From RXIX01 sp003989075 (GTDB lineage Bacteria; Pseudomonadota; Gammaproteobacteria; Competibacterales; Competibacteraceae), in assembly GCA_029780415.1 (NCBI GenBank), contig JAKOYN010000129.1, positions 1-57,173 of the forward strand: 57,173 nt of DNA, given 5' to 3'. Both the position numbers and the translations under genes were made by a program. The notes under the pieces are model-generated. The model had not been told where the DNA came from. It saw only the letters and a program-made list of their open reading frames with translations, and did not search any database. Shown here one piece after another: positions 17,768 to 24,914 of the stretch (its first letter is position 1; every line of letters begins with the position of its first letter).

Positions 17768-17960
17768 GATGAAAACATGCGCGAGGCCGCACAATGGATC
17801 GTGGCTAATACATCCTTTGATCGCTTGTATTTTTAAAATGACAATTTACTGCTTCATATCCGCTTTGCACCCCATCGCGATTGACAGATTGTGTGGATGA
17901 AACCTGCCGCCCGTGGTCGCCTTATGCTATGGGTGATCGTGCAGAAGACATTTTGAGCGG
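17768..17960 (+). pseudogene. Decayed duplicate of the 3' end of the PT-associated methyltransferase gene
   Basis: Aligns by eye with 15229-15420: both share GATGAAAACATGCGCGAGG, ATGGATCGTGG/GTGGATCGTGG, TTTGATCGCTTGTATTT and CAGATTGTGTGGATGAAAC. The copy carries an in-frame TAA right after the LYF codons and other changes, so it cannot encode the domain. It is followed, as the original is, by an A+T-rich leader and a GEMM-I riboswitch. Confidence 0.88.
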
Positions 17961-18140
17961 TTTTCTGAAGTACAGGCATGGCCTGTTGGATATATCAGCC
18001 TTGTACATGATGCTGCTATTTTCATTTCACATTATCTGCCGTTCTCAGGAAAAACCACTAATTGGGCAATCAAAATACCTATTTCAGCAATGGTTTATTT
18101 TGCTAGCATTTTCCATACGAATTGAAGGTTTTATGGATTA

Positions 18141-18250
18141 AAGCCAAACCGGTCAAAAGGCCGGAGCGGAAAGTTACGGGTCTAAACTAGACAGCTTGAC
18201 TACCGAAAGTGGCGGTCGTTATGGTCACAAACTGCAGGCCGGTTTTTTAT
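18141..18250 (+). promoter_or_regulatory. Second GEMM-I / cyclic di-GMP-I riboswitch
   Basis: Same order as the first copy: AAGCCAAACCGG, P2 hairpin, GCGGAAAGTTACGGGTCT, a short hairpin, AGACAGCTTGACTACCGA, then a hairpin and TTTTTTAT. The simple ten-pair terminator of the first copy is broken here (CTTGACTACC against CTGCAGGCCGG). AAACCGG of the aptamer (18146-18152) can however pair with CCGGTTT at 18239-18245 next to the T-run, so the switch mechanism may have been rewired. It precedes the secreted esterase gene by ~140 bases. Confidence 0.75.
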
Positions 18251-18386
18251 TGAATTCGATTATTTCATCTATCCTATCTGGATAGAAAGATTGGCAAAAA
18301 ACAACAATCATGACTTATATTTATCTTGTTGGCATAAAAAGGGATGCGGAGCCATGTAAAAAATCCATATTTCTTTGGAGAATAAC

Positions 18387-19433
18387 ATGAAAACACTGGG
18401 CACTTATTCACTGATTTCCAGCCTTATATTAATCAGTTCACCACTGATTTTCAGCAATGCCCATGCCATTGATGGCGTGGTGTGCCAGGAACATACTCTG
18501 TCCATTTATCAGTCGCTACCCGCTGGTAATACACAATGCAAAAGAGTTCTGCCGGCGACGCTGGAGCGCTCGTATACGCTGTGCGTGCCCTCAAAACTCA
18601 CCATCGCTCCCGAACCTGTTGCTCTGCTGCTCGCTTTCCATGGCGGCGGTGACAACTCCAATGCCATCGCTTTTCAAAACCGGACCCAGTGGGAAGTCAG
18701 CGGACTGAAAAACGAATTTATTGTCGCCTATCCGAACGGTTGCGGAACGGACACACTCGAACCCGGAAAAGCAAGAGCGCTGATCTGCAATAGCGGCGGT
18801 TATAACAAGAGCTGGAACACACAAGGCGACATACCGCGCGGCGTTCCAGAATTATGCGGCATTAATGACCAAGCTTTCATTGAACAGATGATCCTTGATA
18901 TCCAAAACCAATACCCGATCAAGCCGGACAGGATCTTTGCCGTAGGTCATTCCAAAGGCGCCATGATGGCGTATAGTCTGGCCTGCGATTTATCCAGCAA
19001 CTTCGCGGCGATTGGCGTGACTGCGGGCACCTTAACCGATGCGACTTGTCTGCCCCAGAAACCGGTTTCGATCTTCCATGTCCACAATCTGCAGGATCCC
19101 GTAGTGCCCTTTGAGGGTGGAGGTATCGATGGCGGTTTTTCATGGCCCTCCGCCCGGGAAGGTCTGCAATTCTGGGCCAATAAAAATGGCTGCACCTTGA
19201 CCATCGCTCAAGATAACCCAAGCGCTCCACTCTGCACCAAGGCAAGCTGTCCCACGGGCGTACTGCTTGAAGTATGTCTGGTTGACGAAAGCGGCGATAC
19301 CAGCAGCGGCGATGTTGCTGCTGCGCATCGCTATGATACCTACGATCAGGCATTCAGCGCCTTTAACTACAACAAGAAGAAGAATGTTTACAAAAATATC
19401 CGCGACGCATTCGCCGAGCGCTATCTGGAATAG
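18387..19433 (+). CDS. Secreted alpha/beta-hydrolase, PHB-depolymerase/feruloyl-esterase-like (LpqC type)
   Basis: 348 residues from ATG 18387, with GGAG six bases upstream. A Sec signal peptide spans about 1-28 and ends SNAHA. The fold is an extracellular esterase of the LpqC/esterase-PHB class. It has an oxyanion-region LLLAFHGGGDNS, the nucleophile elbow GHSKGAMMAYSLAC (Ser in GHSKG), HVHNLQDPVVPF carrying the acid residue, and AAHRYDTY near the C-terminus as a candidate His. Several cysteines fit an exported, disulfide-bonded protein. Expression is probably set by the riboswitch upstream, so the product may be released in response to c-di-GMP, with polysaccharide esters or polyesters as possible substrates. 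The substrate is not determinable here. Confidence 0.8.
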   Translation: MKTLGTYSLISSLILISSPLIFSNAHAIDGVVCQEHTLSIYQSLPAGNTQCKRVLPATLERSYTLCVPSKLTIAPEPVALLLAFHGGGDNSNAIAFQNRTQWEVSGLKNEFIVAYPNGCGTDTLEPGKARALICNSGGYNKSWNTQGDIPRGVPELCGINDQAFIEQMILDIQNQYPIKPDRIFAVGHSKGAMMAYSLACDLSSNFAAIGVTAGTLTDATCLPQKPVSIFHVHNLQDPVVPFEGGGIDGGFSWPSAREGLQFWANKNGCTLTIAQDNPSAPLCTKASCPTGVLLEVCLVDESGDTSSGDVAAAHRYDTYDQAFSAFNYNKKKNVYKNIRDAFAERYLE

Positions 19434-19482
19434 CCGCGCGCCGCTTTGGATTAAGTGCACACCAACAACCCTCTAAACCTGC

Positions 19483-19507
19483 AACCCTGGGGCACTGCCC
19501 TGGGGTT
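19483..19507 (+). terminator. Possible terminator after the esterase gene
   Basis: AACCCTGGGGC and GCCCTGGGGTT can form an eleven-pair stem with two wobble pairs and a three-base loop, 50 bases after the stop. The following T-tract is poor, so efficiency is doubtful. Confidence 0.4.
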
Positions 19508-19758
19508 TGTTGCTGCTTCAAATCTGCCGCTGCCCAGCGCTGCCCACCCCACACTGTAGCGGGCGCTGCCACCGGGCCTGTTCAACAGCGGCCAGGATAT
19601 GCCCCGCCAAGCCGGTGTACACTGATCAACGGCACTGGCTCCAATCGCAAACATGGCCGGCAGCCGCTTCCACTTAGGCAAGAACGGCGCTTGGCCGGTC
19701 CCCCGCACCACTAGGCGCCGTTCACTACCCCTCCCCGACGTGAATACCGGGATCTTGC
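19508..19758. other. Intergenic stretch without recognised genes
   Basis: No open frame with coding character and no RNA gene was seen. The last part (about 19725-19758) forms a CCCC...GGG hairpin directly ahead of the conserved thiD start cassette. Composition returns to the GC-rich level of the core genome, so the right edge of the accessory island probably lies here. Confidence 0.5.
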
Positions 19759-19771
19759 GCGGAGAATCCTG

Positions 19772-20572
19772 ATGAAAGGACGAGTATTGATTGTGGCGGG
19801 TTCGGATTCCGGCGGTGGCGCCGGCATTCAGGGCGATCTGAAAACGGTCACTGCGCTCGGCGGCTATGCAGCGACCGCGATCACTGCGCTGACCGCGCAG
19901 AACACCTGCGGGGTGTTCGGTATCCTCGGTATCGAACCCGAGTTCATTGCCCAGCAAATGCGGGTGGTGCTGGAGGATATCGGCGCGGATTGCATCAAGA
20001 CCGGCATGCTGCATAACGCGGCGGTGATCGAAACCGTGGTGGACACGCTGGAAACTGTGGCGGCCACTATTCCCGTGGTGGTTGATCCGGTGATGTATGC
20101 CAAAAGCGGCGACAGTCTGCTCGACCCGGCGGCGCGCGCAACCCTGATCCAGCGCCTGCTGCCGCGCGCCACACTGATAACGCCCAATGTCCGTGAGGCA
20201 GCAGCGCTCAGCGGCCTGAGCATTCGCAATCCGGATGATCTGGCGGCGGCAGCCCGGCAACTGCTGGAACTCGGCCCAGCGGCGGTGCTGGTCAAAGGCG
20301 GCCATTTGCCCGGCGCAACCGTCACCGACTGGCTGATCTGGCACGATGGCGCGGAAGCCTTCAGCGCGCCGCGTTCGCCAGGCCGCAATACCCACGGCAC
20401 CGGCTGCACGCTGGCCTCAGCCATTGCCACCGGTCTGGCACAGGGGTTGGCCCTGAATGCAGCGGTCCAGCGGGCGCTGGCCTATGTCCAGGAAGCCATC
20501 CGCAGCGCACCCAATCTGGGGACGGGCTGCGGCCCGCTGAATCATGGCCATACGCTGCGGCCCGAGGCATAA
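19772..20572 (+). CDS. thiD: Hydroxymethylpyrimidine/phosphomethylpyrimidine kinase
   Basis: 266 residues, the usual ThiD length. It phosphorylates HMP and then HMP-phosphate to HMP-pyrophosphate in thiamin biosynthesis, in the cytoplasm. The N-terminus VLIVAGSDSGGGAGIQGDLKT is the ribokinase-like substrate loop. VDPVMYAKSGDSLL, TPNVREAAALSG, LVKGGHLPG and RNTHGTGCTLASAIA complete the fold, the last containing the GTGC anion hole and the catalytic Cys/Asp region. The start is ATG 19772, with GGAGAA five bases upstream in a 19-base segment identical to that before the gene at 1745. It is followed by a hairpin and then a sigma-54 promoter for an unrelated gene, so it is probably monocistronic. 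No TPP riboswitch is visible upstream. Confidence 0.95.
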   Translation: MKGRVLIVAGSDSGGGAGIQGDLKTVTALGGYAATAITALTAQNTCGVFGILGIEPEFIAQQMRVVLEDIGADCIKTGMLHNAAVIETVVDTLETVAATIPVVVDPVMYAKSGDSLLDPAARATLIQRLLPRATLITPNVREAAALSGLSIRNPDDLAAAARQLLELGPAAVLVKGGHLPGATVTDWLIWHDGAEAFSAPRSPGRNTHGTGCTLASAIATGLAQGLALNAAVQRALAYVQEAIRSAPNLGTGCGPLNHGHTLRPEA

Positions 20573-20590
20573 GAGCGGCGCCGCTGCCGA

Positions 20591-20613
20591 CTCTTCGACA
20601 TTTTTGTCGAGAG
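20591..20613 (+). terminator. Hairpin after thiD
   Basis: CTCTTCGAC and GTCGAGAG pair around an ATTTTT loop, 18 bases after the thiD stop. It lacks a downstream T-run, so it could be an mRNA 3'-end stabiliser rather than a terminator. Confidence 0.35.
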
Positions 20614-20682
20614 CAACCGGATTTGTCGGCGCCAATTCCAGCGCAGCTCGCAAGTGCGTTGAGAATACGGTTGATTCAGGGC

Positions 20683-20698
20683 TGGCACGGGTTCTGCT
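20683..20698 (+). promoter_or_regulatory. Sigma-54 (-24/-12) promoter
   Basis: TGGCAC-N5-CTGCT matches the consensus TGGCAC-N5-TTGCW at all but one position, with the -24 GG and -12 GC in correct register. It lies ~75 bases upstream of ATG 20772. A sigma-54-dependent regulator is encoded convergently just beyond that gene, so the pair likely form one regulatory unit. Confidence 0.75.
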
Positions 20699-20771
20699 AC
20701 AGGGATCATATGGCTTGCACCCCAGCGTGGGCGCAACTCACCTTTGTCCCTGATCCCGTGGAGAATTCCAA

Positions 20772-21377
20772 ATGAAGCTGACCCGCACCCTGTTGACCGC
20801 CGCTCTGCTGACTGGCCTGACGCTGCCGGCCCTGGCCGACCATGCCACGAATGGCACCGATGACAGCACTGAAGTCCGGGCGTCGCTCACGCCGGCGACC
20901 GGCATCACCGGCTCCGGCAGGGCGGAACATGACACCCGGACGGTCTATGCCCAGGGCAATGTTGCCGTGGCAGCGCAGAAATTCCATATCGATGTTGCGC
21001 AGACCTATAGCGCCGATCCGACCAGCACCGCGCCGGCTACGCTCACCGCCAGGATCACCACCAGCAGCGCCACATACACCTGCAATCTGCCGCTGGCCAG
21101 CATCAGCCAGAATGTGGGTCGCAACGGCGGCAGGAAAGGCAGCACCAGCACCAGCACCAGCACCAGCACCAGCACCAGCACCAGCACCAGTTCGACCTGG
21201 GCGGCCAAATACGAACTCAGCATCCTGAGTGCCGATAGCACGGCCGCATATGCCGAACAGAGCGGCGCCTACTGCACCAGCACTGCATCCACCTGGGTCG
21301 TGCCCGAAGTCGCCAGCGGTGATGGCACAGTCAGCATCAGCAGCGCCACGGCCACCCTGTTCAGCGGCAGTTTCTAA
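20772..21377 (+). CDS. Small exported protein with Thr-Ser repeat tract
   Basis: 201 residues with a clear Sec signal peptide (about 1-22, ending LPALA|DHA). No known family is recognised. The mature part is rich in Thr, Ser and Ala, has only two cysteines (YTCNLP and AYCTS) that could form a disulfide, and contains an eight-fold Thr-Ser dipeptide run (about 124-139) encoded by a 6-base tandem repeat. Secondary structure looks all-beta, like a periplasmic or surface beta-sandwich. It stands behind a sigma-54 promoter and is convergent with a two-component system of the matching type, so it is a good candidate for that system's target. A role in envelope stress or metal sensing would parallel ZraP-ZraSR, but the sequence is not ZraP. 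Confidence 0.75.
   Translation: MKLTRTLLTAALLTGLTLPALADHATNGTDDSTEVRASLTPATGITGSGRAEHDTRTVYAQGNVAVAAQKFHIDVAQTYSADPTSTAPATLTARITTSSATYTCNLPLASISQNVGRNGGRKGSTSTSTSTSTSTSTSTSSTWAAKYELSILSADSTAAYAEQSGAYCTSTASTWVVPEVASGDGTVSISSATATLFSGSF
21141..21190 (+). repeat. Hexanucleotide repeat AGCACC x8
   Basis: Perfect 6-base tandem units encoding Ser-Thr pairs. Copy-number change stays in frame, so the repeat would tune length rather than switch the gene off. Confidence 0.9.
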
Positions 21378-21407
21378 AGCCACCTGGCGCCTGAACCCTT
21401 GATCGGT

Positions 21408-22754
21408 TCATGGCGCCCCGCCCGTGCCACCCTTCAGGCCATGCTTGGCCAGCTTGTAGCGCAGCACCCGCTCGCTGATGCCTAAAGCCTCAGCGGCGCG
21501 GGTCTGCACCCCGCCCGCCTGCTCCAATGCCGCACGCAGCAACTCGCACTCCACCGCATCCAGCCGCTCCTGCAAGGGCCCAGTTCCGACCTCGACATCA
21601 AGCTGGCGCAATTCCGCCGGCAGATCCAGCGGCCGCAGAATATTGCTGCGCGCCAGGGTCAGACTGCGCTGAATGACATGCTCCAGTTCACGGACATTGC
21701 CCGGCCAGGCGTACTTGATCAACGCATCCAGGGTTTCCGGTGCCAGGCGGGTCGGACGGCGTGCATAGCGTTCAACGAAGGCATTCACCAGCGCCGGGAT
21801 ATCCTCGCGGCGCTGACGTAAGGGCGGCACTTCAATCTCGAACACGTTCAGACGGAAAAACAGATCCTCGCGGAATGCGCCCGCCTCGACCAGCCGGCGC
21901 AGATCACGATGGGTTGCGGTCACCACCCGCGCGTCAATTGCAACGTCCTGCTCGCTGCCAACCCGGTTGATCCGCTTCTCCTGCAGCGCCCGCAACAACT
22001 TGGCCTGCAAGGGCAGCGGCAGTTCGCCGACTTCATCGAGAAACAGCGTGCCACCCTGGGCCAGTTCGAAACGGCCACGCCGTTGCCGGGCCGCACCGGT
22101 AAATGCGCCGCGCTCATGACCAAACAGTTCGCTCTCGAACAGCGCCTCGGGAATCGCCGCACAATTGACCTCGACAAAGGGCGCGGCATGACGCGGACTG
22201 AGCCGGTGCAGCAGGCGCGCAATCAATTCCTTGCCGGTCCCCGTCTCGCCACGAATCAGCACGCTCCACGGGGTCTCCGCCATCCGCCGCACCAGCGAGA
22301 ACACCTCGCGCATCGCTGGACTGTCACCGATCACCTCCGGCGGTGCTGCATCCGGCAGTGTTTCCTGACGCAACTCGGCGACATCCTCGGCCACCGCCAA
22401 GGTCTGTTCCAAGCTTTGAATCTTCTCCAGCAAGCCCAGCAAATCGACCGGCTTTTCCAGAAAATCATCCGCGCCCAGTTGCATTACCCGCACCGCCCTA
22501 TCCACCGCGCCATGGGCAGTGATCATGATTGCCCGCGCCAGGGGATTAAGCGCCTTCATCTCCGCCAGGACCTGATCGCCGCTCAGTCCCGGCATACGCT
22601 GATCGAGCAGCACCAGTTGCACCGGCTCACGCCGAAACAGGCGCAGCGCCTGCGCGCCATCGCCGGCGCTCAGCACCGCATAACCCTGCTTTTCCAGAAA
22701 GCCCTGCAGCACCTCCCGTTGCAGGGGATCGTCATCGGCTATCAGAATTCTCAC
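21408..22754 (-). CDS. Sigma-54-dependent response regulator (NtrC/AtoC family)
   Basis: 448 residues. The receiver domain is at 1-115 (acidic pocket DDD at 7-9, phospho-acceptor D51 in LVLLDQRMPG, K104 in the EKPVDLL turn). The AAA+ domain (about 145-380) has Walker A GETGTGKE and the sigma-54 contact loop GAFTGA intact. A Fis-type helix-turn-helix sits at the end (RAAEALGISERVLRYKLAKHG). It therefore activates sigma-54 promoters by ATP hydrolysis. The start overlaps the kinase stop by four bases (ATGA), so kinase and regulator are translationally coupled. It is convergent with the exported protein at 20772 whose -24/-12 promoter is the nearest obvious target. Confidence 0.95.
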   Translation of the reverse strand: MRILIADDDPLQREVLQGFLEKQGYAVLSAGDGAQALRLFRREPVQLVLLDQRMPGLSGDQVLAEMKALNPLARAIMITAHGAVDRAVRVMQLGADDFLEKPVDLLGLLEKIQSLEQTLAVAEDVAELRQETLPDAAPPEVIGDSPAMREVFSLVRRMAETPWSVLIRGETGTGKELIARLLHRLSPRHAAPFVEVNCAAIPEALFESELFGHERGAFTGAARQRRGRFELAQGGTLFLDEVGELPLPLQAKLLRALQEKRINRVGSEQDVAIDARVVTATHRDLRRLVEAGAFREDLFFRLNVFEIEVPPLRQRREDIPALVNAFVERYARRPTRLAPETLDALIKYAWPGNVRELEHVIQRSLTLARSNILRPLDLPAELRQLDVEVGTGPLQERLDAVECELLRAALEQAGGVQTRAAEALGISERVLRYKLAKHGLKGGTGGAP

Positions 22755-24364
22755 AACTCATCCTTCGCGGCGTGCGCCAGACCCTGGCGCGGCAGAAACA
22801 GGCGCACGTCCAGTTCGCCCGGGCGCGGCGTCGCCACCGTCAGATGGCCCTTGTGAGCGACGAGAATGCGGCGGGAAATGGCCAGACCCAGCCCGGTGCC
22901 GGCCGGTTTGGTGGTAAACCACGGCTCCAGAATACGCGGCGCCTGGTCCGGCGGCAGCGTAAAACCGGGATTGCTCAGCGTCAGTTCCAGTCCGTCGGCG
23001 CGCGCAGTCAGGCGGATATGCAGCCAGCCACCCTGCGGCTGCGCCTCCAGGGCATTGCGCAGCAGGTTATCCAGCACCTGGCGCAGCAAATCAGGATCGC
23101 CGGGAACCGAGTCGGCGGCATGCACCGGCACGGCCTGCTCAAGCTGGATACCGGCCGCCCGCAGCGGTCCGGCATACAGGGCCAGTTGATCGGCAACCAG
23201 CGCGCCCAGCGCTACCGGCTCCTGCCGGGGCCGATAGGGCCGCGCATAATCGAGCAGCCCCGTGACACTGCGATTGCTGCGCGCAACTGCTTCCCGCATC
23301 ACCGCCACCAGCCGACGATGTTCATCGTCCAGGGCATCGGCTTCGATCTGCAGGCGTTGTAAACCCATGGCCATGGCATTCAGGGGATTGCGCAGTTCAT
23401 GGGCAATGGCCGCTGCCGCCTGGCCGAGCGCCGCTTCCTCGCGCTGTTGCGACAGGCGCTGTTCATAGGCGCGCAACTGCTCCAGATGGCCACGCTGATA
23501 GCGATACAGCAGGCCCGCGCTCAGGGTGCCAATCAGCACAAGCAGCGCGGCAAAGCCGGCAAATTGCTGCCAGAGCCGCGCTTCAGTACGCGCCAGCGGT
23601 CCGGCATCCAGATCAACGCGCAGTTCGGCGCCAGCCAGCGGGGTGCGGGTTTCCACCTGCCGGCTGCCATCGGCCAGACGCCGAATCGCCACCACGGGCA
23701 TGGTCGGCGTGGACAGGCGCACCGCGTCCGCGCTCAAAGTGCCGTTCAGCGCCACCCCCACCACGCCGGGCAGCGCGGCAATCGCCCGCAAGGCGCGCGG
23801 CAGGCCAATGGCATCGCGTAATTCGTCAATGGCGCGACTGTCCACCGCCACCAGCACGCAACCCGGACGGCCCTGGCGCGGCACGGCAAAGGCCAGCACA
23901 TGGCGTTCGGGCCGGGAGAGCAATTGGCGTGGATGCTGGCAATCGAGTGCTGAACCCATATCCCCATCCGGCGGTCCCTGGCGGATGCCTTCGGCACCGA
24001 TAATGCGGATCACCGCCAGACCGGCCTCGGTAGCGAATGCGGTCAGTTCCTGCTCACGAAACGCTTCGATCCGATCCAGGTAATCGACAAAGCGGGCGGA
24101 ATTGCCGAGGACATCGATCAGCATGGCATCGGTCACCTCGTGGCCGAGCACTGCGCCCCGGGCATGCAGGCTCACGGCATCAGCCAGCAGACGGGCATGG
24201 CCGGTGGCCTCTTCCAGAAAGGTCTGCTGCGCCTGACGGGTCTGAAACGAAAACCACACCAGCACCAGCATACCCAGCGCCCCAAATACCAGCAGATTGC
24301 CCAGCCACAGGCGGGGCGATTGAGCAGATTGAATATCAGCGGCCACCGCCACCACCGCCACCAT
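22751..24364 (-). CDS. Membrane sensor histidine kinase
   Basis: About 537 residues when started at the ATG at 24364. Upstream in-frame codons only add a Val/Ala run that is the opposite reading of the neighbour's Gly/His repeat, so a longer start is unlikely. TM1 is at about 20-38, a periplasmic sensor domain of ~225 residues follows, then TM2 at about 267-287. Next come HisKA with AAIAHELRNPLNAM (His near 322) and a HATPase_c domain (LLRNALEAQ N box, FTTKPAGTGLGLAIS G boxes). Domain order matches ZraS/AtoS-type kinases paired with NtrC-family regulators. The start overlaps the 3' end of the Gly/His-rich exported protein gene by ~29 bases. The signal sensed is unknown. Confidence 0.88.
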   Translation of the reverse strand: MVAVVAVAADIQSAQSPRLWLGNLLVFGALGMLVLVWFSFQTRQAQQTFLEEATGHARLLADAVSLHARGAVLGHEVTDAMLIDVLGNSARFVDYLDRIEAFREQELTAFATEAGLAVIRIIGAEGIRQGPPDGDMGSALDCQHPRQLLSRPERHVLAFAVPRQGRPGCVLVAVDSRAIDELRDAIGLPRALRAIAALPGVVGVALNGTLSADAVRLSTPTMPVVAIRRLADGSRQVETRTPLAGAELRVDLDAGPLARTEARLWQQFAGFAALLVLIGTLSAGLLYRYQRGHLEQLRAYEQRLSQQREEAALGQAAAAIAHELRNPLNAMAMGLQRLQIEADALDDEHRRLVAVMREAVARSNRSVTGLLDYARPYRPRQEPVALGALVADQLALYAGPLRAAGIQLEQAVPVHAADSVPGDPDLLRQVLDNLLRNALEAQPQGGWLHIRLTARADGLELTLSNPGFTLPPDQAPRILEPWFTTKPAGTGLGLAISRRILVAHKGHLTVATPRPGELDVRLFLPRQGLAHAAKDEL

Positions 24365-24809
24365 GACCACCACCACCGCCACCGCCACCGCCACCATGAC
24401 CACCACCGCGCCCACTGCCAGCACCACTGGTAGCGTCACCGCTACCCGCGCCACGGCTCAGCCGCGCCCGCACCCCGGTCAGGTCGCCGGTCGGGTCCAG
24501 AGGTTCCGGCAGCACACGCAGGCCAGAGACCTCACCGCTGGCCGTTAGCCACAACTGGACACGCACACCGGGCAGCATGCTCGCCGCCACGCTGGCATCG
24601 CTCAAGCGGATTTTCCAGCGCCGCGCGCCCAAACCGGCCTGATCATCCGCTGCCATCACGCTAATACCATCGCTTTCCACTGCCTCCACTCGCGCCAGAA
24701 TCGGCGTTTCCGCGCCGGCCTGGGCCAGCCAGAAGCCAAGCAGGGCGATACCCAGCAGGCGCCCGCGCCAGCCGCCCAGACACCGGGCATCAAGTCCATG
24801 TTCATACAT
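24336..24809 (-). CDS. Exported protein with Gly/His-rich C-terminal tail, in the two-component operon
   Basis: 157 residues from ATG 24809, with an AAGG-type site ~12 bases upstream; an earlier ATG at 24869 is less convincing. The N-terminus is a signal peptide ending AQAGA|ETP at about residue 34. The middle (about 36-110) looks like a small beta-barrel (ILARVEAVESDGISVMAAD ... VQLWLTASGEVSGLRVLP), of a type that often binds small ligands or metals. The tail after ~125 is almost pure glycine with interspersed histidines, a plausible divalent-metal sponge. It is first in the operon with the kinase and regulator, so it may supply the metal-binding accessory protein, by analogy with ZraP in ZraPSR. 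No family is recognised. Confidence 0.65.
   Translation of the reverse strand: MYEHGLDARCLGGWRGRLLGIALLGFWLAQAGAETPILARVEAVESDGISVMAADDQAGLGARRWKIRLSDASVAASMLPGVRVQLWLTASGEVSGLRVLPEPLDPTGDLTGVRARLSRGAGSGDATSGAGSGRGGGHGGGGGGGGGGHGGGGGGGR
24344..24411. repeat. GGT/GGC trinucleotide-rich tract at a gene overlap
   Basis: Nearly pure CCACCGCC-type triplets interrupted by two CCATGA units. In one minus-strand frame they encode the Gly/His tail of the exported protein, in another the Val-rich lead-in of the kinase frame. Slippage here would change both. Confidence 0.8.
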
Positions 24810-24850
24810 GAGCAGTCGCCTTCGTTTGGCAGGAATGAAAGCCCGGATTG

Positions 24851-24866
24851 AGCAAAAAGCATACCG
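24851..24866 (-). promoter_or_regulatory. Candidate weak sigma-54 promoter of the exported-protein/kinase/regulator operon
   Basis: On the minus strand CGGTAT-N5-TTGCT has the -24 GG, the correct spacing and a perfect -12 TTGCT, but three mismatches in the -24 box. It lies ~40 bases upstream of the start at 24809. If real it would give autoregulation. Confidence 0.35.
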
Positions 24867-24914
24867 CAATGCTAAAGTCCAGTATTAAGCGCACCCCGCG
24901 TCAGGAGTCACCGC

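Noticed and set aside
17881..18141. 86-codon open frame before the second riboswitch
   Set aside because: It starts inside the decayed methyltransferase copy in a different frame and ends at the riboswitch; no coding character.
19451..20395. 314-codon open frame antisense to thiD
   Set aside because: It lies opposite a well-supported ThiD and has Gln/Arg/His-rich antisense-type composition.
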